Positions 58,546 to 64,000 of a stretch of 64,000 nt of DNA are shown piece by piece. The translations under genes and the position numbers were made by a program. The notes under the pieces are model-generated. The model had not been told where the DNA came from. It worked only from the letters and a program-made list of their open reading frames with translations, and did not search any database. This DNA is from Candidatus Lariskella endosymbiont of Epinotia ramella (GTDB lineage Bacteria > Pseudomonadota > Alphaproteobacteria > Rickettsiales > Midichloriaceae). Every line of letters begins with the position of its first letter. The first letter of the stretch is position 1. The stretch covers positions 1,240,001 to 1,304,000 of the forward strand of contig NZ_OZ026472.1 in the NCBI RefSeq assembly GCF_964019805.1. The letters run 5' to 3'.

Positions 58546-58914
58546 TAATAAGCAATATGTGTAGAGGATTTTTGCAGAGTAGATATATAGCAACAGCTAC
58601 TAAAGTGGCATTTCTCTTTATCTTGCAGAAAAAATTTGCCATACATTCATGTTATTAATCAGCAACTCTGGTTAGTAATAATTTGTCGTATATTGATTGC
58701 ATATTATGTCTTATCTATATTCTGATCATTTTGTTGTTTAGCAAAATTCAAGTTTAGATGGCAGTTTTCAATTTTTAATTTTACTTGTATTAGTTATATA
58801 TGTTAGTGTTTTTACCTGAAGCTATAGCTTTAGATGCGCTATTAGAGCAATCTTAAGTGGTATCATTTTTTTGATAAGATATAGTTGAAAGCTGATGGAG
58901 CACTCAAGAAAACT

Positions 58915-61062
58915 ATGGATAAGATACTTGATCTAAATCTGACAAATGCCAGGAATTCTATAGACAGGATTATACGAAGATCTGCAAAGCGCCAGGATGT
59001 GTTTTTTGCAGTTGGCATCTTATGTATCATCTCTGTGTTGCTTTTCCCTGTTCCACCGCTTTTGCTAGATCTATTGCTAAGCACTTCTCTGACGTTTTCA
59101 GTGCTCATATTAATGACTGTGCTTTTTATAGATAAGCCGCTTGAATTTAATGCATTTCCTAGCTTGCTGTTGGTTGTGACTATGCTTAGGCTTTCATTAA
59201 ATGTTTCAACAACTAGATTAATACTCGCAAATGGACATCTTGGTACAGATGCTGCAGGTCATGTTGTAAGAGCGTTTGGTGATTTCATGATGCAAGGTTC
59301 AATCATGATAGGGATTATTATCTTTACAATACTGACAATAATCAATTTCGTTGTAATTACAAAAGGATCAGGAAGAATTGCAGAAGTTGCTGCAAGATTC
59401 AGTTTAGATGGAATGCCTGGTAAACAGATGGCAATCGACTCTGATCTATCTGCTGGGTTGATAGACGAAGCGCAAGCAAAAATGAGGAGGCAGCAATTAG
59501 AAGGTGAAAATACATTCTTTGGTGCAATGGACGGTGCAAATAAGTTCGTAAGAGGAGATGCTGTTGCTGGGATATTAATCATTTTCATCAACTTAATAGG
59601 TGGCATTATCATAGGTATATTACAGAAAGATATGACGTTTGATAAAGCGATGCACACTTATACAATACTGACAGTTGGTGACGGTCTTGTGACTCAAATT
59701 CCTGCGATTATAGTATCAATCAGTGCAGGTCTCTTAGTTACAAAATCTGGAGTCAGAGGTTCTGCTGATAAAGCAATAATAGGACAGCTGATACAATATC
59801 CAAAAGCTCTATCAGTAACAGCTGGTTTGCTTTTGTTTATGGCATGCATACCAGGGATACCAGTTGCTCCTTTTTCTACATGTGGTGCTATTATGGCTAC
59901 TATTTCCTACTTCTTATATAAAACTGGAAGGCAAGCTGCGGGTGGAGAAATTGAGCTTGAAGGAGAAAGTGGCGCTGAATCTATGCAAATGGCGGGCTCA
60001 GCACAGGCTCAGCAAGAATCAGTAACATCTGAACAAGTAGGTCACATAGATAATATAAAACTAGAGCTAGGTTATGATCTATTGCCTTTAATCAATAATA
60101 CAAATTTCAAAATTACTGACCAAATTAAAGGTCTTAGAAAGCAATTGCTCAAAGATCTTGGATTTACTATGCCATCTGTCAGAATACAAGATAATATTCA
60201 ACTACCTCAGGATACATATATAATTAAAATTAAAGAAATAGAATGTGGTCGAGGTGTAATCAAGCCTAATAAATTGATGGTTATGGAATCAAAGGGTGGT
60301 GACATAGACATGATGGGAGATGAAACCAGAGAACCAGCATTTGGACTCTCTGCAAAGTGGATAGATGAAATTGCAAAAGATGAAGCGCTGCTCAAGGGAT
60401 ATACTGTTGTTGAACCTTCTGTTGTAATAGCAACACATCTTACAGAGGTGATAAAAGAGAATATATCAGAACTTATAACATACGTAGACACTCAAAGATT
60501 ATTAGATACTCTTGCGCCTGAACAAAGGAAACTAGCTTCTGAGATAATACCTGTTCATGTGTCGGTAATAGTTGTGCAGAGAGTAATACAGGGGCTACTG
60601 AGTGAGGGGATATCGATTCGTGATTTTGCAACCATTCTGGAAGCAATAGCGGAAGTATCTACAGGTGCACCTCCTAACTCACAAAATGCAACAAAGATTG
60701 TAGAACATGTTAGGGTTAGGCTTGCTAAGCAGATTTGTAATGCAAACATGAACGACAAAGGATATATTCCGATCGTTGTGCTTTCACCAGCTTGGGAGCA
60801 GGCATTTAGAGAGAATATAGTTGGGGAAGGTGACAATAGGCAGCTTGTCATGCCACCTAGCAAACTGCAAGAATTTGTAGGATTAATTAATGCAGAATTT
60901 GAAAAGCATGCAGTGAATGGTGAAGTACCTGTGATTCTAACTTCTCCGATGCTAAGGCCATTTATTAGAGCAGTCGTCGAAAGATTCCGCTCGAATATCG
61001 CAGTGATGTCACATAACGAAATTCATGCAAAAGCGAAGCTCAAGACGCTTGGTCAAATATAG
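58915..61062 (+). CDS. flhA: Flagellar type III export protein FlhA
   Basis: About 715 residues from ATG 58915 (a TTG at 58885 would add ten). Eight hydrophobic segments in the first 330 residues; the FHIPEP-family cytoplasmic block VAARFSLDGMPGKQMAIDSD lies between them, with PSLLLVVTMLRLSLNVSTTR upstream and VGDGLVTQIPAIIVSISAGL downstream. The large cytoplasmic domain binds chaperone-substrate complexes. It forms the nonameric ring of the flagellar export gate above FliPQR. No flhB, flhF or fliA neighbours; single gene. Confidence 0.96.
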   Translation: MDKILDLNLTNARNSIDRIIRRSAKRQDVFFAVGILCIISVLLFPVPPLLLDLLLSTSLTFSVLILMTVLFIDKPLEFNAFPSLLLVVTMLRLSLNVSTTRLILANGHLGTDAAGHVVRAFGDFMMQGSIMIGIIIFTILTIINFVVITKGSGRIAEVAARFSLDGMPGKQMAIDSDLSAGLIDEAQAKMRRQQLEGENTFFGAMDGANKFVRGDAVAGILIIFINLIGGIIIGILQKDMTFDKAMHTYTILTVGDGLVTQIPAIIVSISAGLLVTKSGVRGSADKAIIGQLIQYPKALSVTAGLLLFMACIPGIPVAPFSTCGAIMATISYFLYKTGRQAAGGEIELEGESGAESMQMAGSAQAQQESVTSEQVGHIDNIKLELGYDLLPLINNTNFKITDQIKGLRKQLLKDLGFTMPSVRIQDNIQLPQDTYIIKIKEIECGRGVIKPNKLMVMESKGGDIDMMGDETREPAFGLSAKWIDEIAKDEALLKGYTVVEPSVVIATHLTEVIKENISELITYVDTQRLLDTLAPEQRKLASEIIPVHVSVIVVQRVIQGLLSEGISIRDFATILEAIAEVSTGAPPNSQNATKIVEHVRVRLAKQICNANMNDKGYIPIVVLSPAWEQAFRENIVGEGDNRQLVMPPSKLQEFVGLINAEFEKHAVNGEVPVILTSPMLRPFIRAVVERFRSNIAVMSHNEIHAKAKLKTLGQI

Positions 61063-61225
61063 AGCTCCTTGAGGTTGCAAGCAGCTTGTATTGATAGAGT
61101 TTTAGCTATATCAATACAGAATCTATTAAAAATCACATCAGAAATTGCAAAAAAACAATTGCAAATGCTGTAATTTGATGTATATTCTCCTCGGGTTTGA
61201 TACGTTTTAAGGATTTTTTTTATGG

Positions 61226-61284
61226 AGACATCCTAAAAGTGGTTGTCTCTGTAGAGGCTGTTGTTCCACTTTTATTAGATGTCT
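61226..61284 (+). other. Strong hairpin upstream of the EamA gene (possible structured RNA)
   Basis: AGACATC (61226-61232) pairs with GATGTCT (61278-61284) and TAAAAGTGG (61234-61242) with CCACTTTTA (61266-61274): 16 base pairs with one small internal loop and a 23-base loop that can itself pair CTCT with AGAG. No T-run follows, so it is not a simple terminator of flhA. The surrounding 61063-61525 stretch has no gene. Confidence 0.5.
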
Positions 61285-61436
61285 TTATAGATCTATAAAT
61301 GTGAGTTTAGCTGGTGAAAGGAATTTACCTTATGCGTATTGATCTTTTGTGCTTTATTTTATCGGCGCTAATTGTGCAGTTATAGGTATATGTATAGTTC
61401 TGAGAAATTTTTGTATCTTGACCATTTTTCATTAAG

Positions 61437-61464
61437 GCTCGCTAGTAAGCGGGCTATTTTTTTG
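61437..61464 (+). terminator. Rho-independent terminator
   Basis: GCTCGCT AGTA AGCGGGC hairpin (one G-T pair) followed by TATTTTTTT. It lies 375 bp after flhA and 60 bp before the EamA start, so it would end a transcript from upstream, perhaps one that includes the 61226-61284 hairpin. Confidence 0.7.
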
Positions 61465-61525
61465 CTATATATAGCAGTTTTAACTAAATTCTTCCGTGCC
61501 GGTTTTTATTATAGGAGACTTAAGA

Positions 61526-62542
61526 ATGGTATCGAATAATAACGTTAACATCAGGGCTATGCTTTTTATGGCGCTTAATGCTATAAGCCTTGCTTCTCTT
61601 TATGCAACAATGAAGTTCATTACAGGTTCAGTTAACTCTAACCAGGCTACTTTTCTATATAAATTCATAATACTTATTTTTATTCTGCCATGGATCTTTT
61701 ATAAAGATGGAATAAATGCAATTAGAACTCCAAACGTAAAGTTACATCTATTGAGAAGCGTATTTAGTGCGGGCGGTTCTCTAAGCATGATGTACTCGCT
61801 AAAGTTTCTAAAATTGCTAGATGTTACAGCTCTTACGCACCTTGAGCAGATGCTTTGGATAGTTGTTGGTACTGTTTTTTTCAACGAGCGCATCACGACA
61901 ACAAAAATAGTTGCTGTGTTACTAGCATTTTTTGGTGGCTTCATAATAGTAAAACCGGAAGCTTTGCATAACCTTATTTCTCAAGATAAAGTTGTCGCAG
62001 AGTTTAATAAAGGATATTTATTTGTTTTTCTGACAGTTGCGCTCTGGGTTGTGAACAGTTCTCTGGTGAAACTTTTAGGGAATAGAAAAGCAACTAATAA
62101 AGCACAGTTATTCTATGTAATGCTCTTTGCGTCTTTATTTTCATATTGCGTCGCATTTGTAGAATGGAAGCATTTTGCCGTGGGGAGTTGGTTCTTTATA
62201 CCATATCCAGGAGGGTTTAATGCAGCTTTTGATGCTAATTTGGGCTTGAAAGAGATAGGATTAATTTCTATTGCTTCTCTCTTTTATTTAATTCACAGTG
62301 TTGCTTTTTTCCAAGGAATGAAAGGCGATATGACATCGATAGCACCGCTTGTATATCTAAAGTTAGTTTGCTCAGGTTCGCTTGGATATATAATATGGCG
62401 AGAAGTGCCTAAAATGGCGGTATCTTATGCTGGGTACGCAATGATTATAACAGCTGGTATTTTAGTTGTGATAGCTGAATATAGAAAACAGAAGCAAACC
62501 AAGCAAACTGAAATATTGAATGCTGGACTTAATGAAGCGTAA
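61526..62542 (+). CDS. EamA/DMT-family transporter
   Basis: 338 residues from ATG 61526, which has GGAG upstream; the frame is open to 61496. Ten hydrophobic segments in two EamA halves. ATMKFITGSVNSNQATFLYK, VTALTHLEQMLWIVVGTVFF and IVAVLLAFFGGFIIVKPEAL are typical of the group. In Rickettsia a related carrier takes up S-adenosylmethionine from the host; that substrate is possible here but not shown. Inner-membrane metabolite transporter. Confidence 0.88.
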   Translation: MVSNNNVNIRAMLFMALNAISLASLYATMKFITGSVNSNQATFLYKFIILIFILPWIFYKDGINAIRTPNVKLHLLRSVFSAGGSLSMMYSLKFLKLLDVTALTHLEQMLWIVVGTVFFNERITTTKIVAVLLAFFGGFIIVKPEALHNLISQDKVVAEFNKGYLFVFLTVALWVVNSSLVKLLGNRKATNKAQLFYVMLFASLFSYCVAFVEWKHFAVGSWFFIPYPGGFNAAFDANLGLKEIGLISIASLFYLIHSVAFFQGMKGDMTSIAPLVYLKLVCSGSLGYIIWREVPKMAVSYAGYAMIITAGILVVIAEYRKQKQTKQTEILNAGLNEA

Positions 62543-62711
62543 ACGGTAGATTGCGCTTTTTATGGGTACGCAATTGATAGTACAATTTCTTGCTATAGCG
62601 TTATCTGTGTGTTACAAGTCATAAAAATGCTTGTGTTTTTATTAGTATATAATGTATAAGTAACATTCCTCCAAGTGTTCAAACGCACTTTGGTGATCGA
62701 TTTTTTTTGGT

Positions 62712-62740
62712 GTCATAGGCTTTTTTGGCATGCCTATGGC
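62712..62740 (+). promoter_or_regulatory. Hairpin in the rpmI-rplT leader
   Basis: GTCATAGGC (62712-62720) pairs with GCCTATGGC (62732-62740) over a loop TTTTTTGGCAT, 46 bp before the rpmI start. In other bacteria the rpmI-rplT mRNA leader is bound by L20 for feedback control, so this could be such a site; it could also be an unrelated hairpin. Confidence 0.4.
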
Positions 62741-62785
62741 GCCGCTTATGCTTGTTGAAGAATTAAACAAATGTTCGAGGGAAAA

Positions 62786-62992
62786 ATGCCTAAATTAAAA
62801 ACAAAAAGTAGTGTCAAGAAGCGGTTTAGTCTTACTGCAAGTGGGCGCGTTCGTTCTAGCCAAGCTAATAAACAACATAACATGCGAAAGCGTAGTAAGC
62901 GGCAGTTGCGTATGCAAAGAGGAACTGTGGTGCTCTGCGCTGTAGAGGAAAAGAGAATATATCAATATATTCCTTATACCAGCGCTTTATAG
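62786..62992 (+). CDS. rpmI: 50S ribosomal protein L35 (bL35)
   Basis: 68 residues from ATG 62786, with GAGGG five bases upstream; an in-frame ATG at 62771 is less likely. [20 protein letters not shown] and the basic [17 protein letters not shown] are typical. It is followed by rplT after 30 bp. infC, often upstream, is absent. Confidence 0.95.
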   Translation: MPKLKTKSSVKKRFSLTASGRVRSSQANKQHNMRKRSKRQLRMQRGTVVLCAVEEKRIYQYIPYTSAL

Positions 62993-63022
62993 ATTTTATG
63001 AAAATACTAAGAAGAGAGTTGT

Positions 63023-63385
63023 ATGGCTAGAGTGAAGAGAGGTGTGACTGCTAGAGCGCGTCATAAGAAGATACTAAAGATGGCTAAAGGTTATAGAGGC
63101 AGGGCTAAGAGCTGCTTCCGTATTGCTGTAGAGAAAGTGGAAAAGGCACTTGCTTATTCTTATAGAGACCGTAGAAATAAAAAAAGAGATTTTCGTGCTC
63201 TTTGGATTCAGCGCATTAATGCTGCGAGTAGAGAGCATGGTATTGTATACTCACAATTTATAAAGGGCGTCAAGCTTGCTGGTATGGACTTAAACAGAAA
63301 GATGCTTTCTGAGATTGCTATACATGACAGGGAAGTGTTTGCAGAAATAGTTGGGAAGGCGAAGGAAGCGCTTGCTGTTGCTTGA
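63023..63385 (+). CDS. rplT: 50S ribosomal protein L20 (bL20)
   Basis: 120 residues. [40 protein letters not shown] and [19 protein letters not shown] are diagnostic. L20 is essential for early 50S assembly and often represses its own operon. Co-transcribed with rpmI. pheS/pheT do not follow within the window. Confidence 0.97.
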   Translation: MARVKRGVTARARHKKILKMAKGYRGRAKSCFRIAVEKVEKALAYSYRDRRNKKRDFRALWIQRINAASREHGIVYSQFIKGVKLAGMDLNRKMLSEIAIHDREVFAEIVGKAKEALAVA

Positions 63386-63487
63386 ATAGTTTTTGCGTAA
63401 TTAGTTTGAGCTACTACTTTATCTTTGTAGTTCGCATTAAAAAGCTTCTTTCTTAAAGTAATGATCGATTTTAGTGATTGCTATTAG

Positions 63488-63737
63488 TTAGTCGCTCGCG
63501 TCATAACTTTTGAAACACACTATTTATTTCGGCCTGCAAGCAATTATGCTGCACCGAAAGTCCAGCAGAAAAAGTGGCAAGAGCCTTATGGGTTTTGTTA
63601 AGTGGTATTTGCTAAGTACTGGACAAATTATATATCCGAAAACTAGCGCAGTGCCACGTCTTGAGGCTAATTTTTGTATACTTTAATTTCCTGAAAAAAT
63701 TTATTTGTGCAGTGAATCGATTTTTGACGGGCAGACT
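63488..63737 (-). repeat. Dispersed repeat R1 (full length)
   Basis: TTAGTCGCTCGCGTCATAAC at the left and GATTTTTGACGGGCAGACT at the right; all inner blocks present. The remaining DNA to 64000 shows no gene. Confidence 0.85.
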
Positions 63738-64000
63738 GGTTAGTATGTGTGAATTGTATAATTGTTCTGTAAGTGGTGTCTGTTTAAGTTTTGCTGCAGG
63801 TCTACTAGGTAATAATATCAGTTTTATTTAAAAGGTATGTGTTACCTTTTCAGCGCTAAATCTACTTTGTTATATATTGTTTTTTTGTATTATTGCTAGA
63901 CTAGACACTATGCATTCGAGCGATTCTCCTTCTTTACTCACTTATTTTTGGCAGAAGCTGTTGTTATGCTGAGCAATCTTTCATATTAAATAACTGGGAT

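Noticed and set aside
58780-58884. TGGCAG upstream of flhA as a -24 element
   Set aside because: The matching -12 GC is absent (AATT follows), so it is not a credible sigma-54 promoter.

Overview
The window is an AT-rich chromosomal segment that looks like a flagellated, T4SS-bearing member of the Rickettsiales (alphaproteobacteria), most likely Midichloriaceae or a close relative. This is inferred from gene content, not from a phylogeny. The supporting genes are rpoB/rpoC, a membrane-anchored CycM cytochrome c, a NDUFS6-type zinc-finger protein, a VirB2 pilin, orphan flagellar export genes (fliO, fliP, flhA), an ankyrin plus Ulp1-like protease effector, an LRR protein, an EamA transporter and a very heavy load of insertion sequences and dispersed repeats.

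Layout. 1-6158: 3' end of rpoB and complete rpoC, separated by a 615-bp spacer that holds a dispersed repeat. 6159-10160: a graveyard of mobile DNA (IS481 remnant carrying a MITE-like insertion, an intact IS3-type element, an LRR gene cut at its 5' end, IS982 and IS630 remnants). 10161-15361 (minus): the end of the ribosomal super-operon, rpmD-rplO-secY-adk-rpsM-rpsK-rpoA, with rpsE missing upstream and rplQ missing downstream. 15973-18153: a DUF6765-like gene split by an IS, then murF. 19965-23928: prfA-gpmI-ispG. 24411-28403: four tandem copies of a small secreted-protein gene, then a larger gene split by an IS. 29492-30826: rpoN. 32724-35002: tRNA-Cys, miaA, fliO, fliP. 35102-38004: an MFS exporter, gatC, fabI. 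39377-41622 (minus): cycM, plsC, truB. 42454-44115: a large unrecognised protein. 45544-47702: yebC, a zinc-finger protein, an outer-membrane barrel protein. 48358-51333: an IS-bounded junction between two truncated genes, one of them the ankyrin/Ulp1 effector. 51979-57375: rplY, a small conserved protein, ppiD, queC, greA. 57664-63385: virB2, flhA, an EamA transporter, rpmI-rplT.

How it fits together. Housekeeping genes for transcription, translation, envelope and quinone/lipid metabolism are intact but spread apart. The accessory layer (tandem secreted proteins, ankyrin/Ulp1 and LRR proteins, VirB2, outer-membrane protein) fits a host-associated life. Five copies of one 898-bp IS5-type element, which appear identical, show a recent burst of transposition; at least two genes were split so recently that each can be rejoined in frame. 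Twelve copies of a mosaic R1/R2 repeat and further families (called R3, R4 and R5 here) fill most long spacers, sometimes nested, and in two places supply the 3' end of a protein-coding frame.

All family assignments are from reading motifs in the translated sequence; no database search was run.
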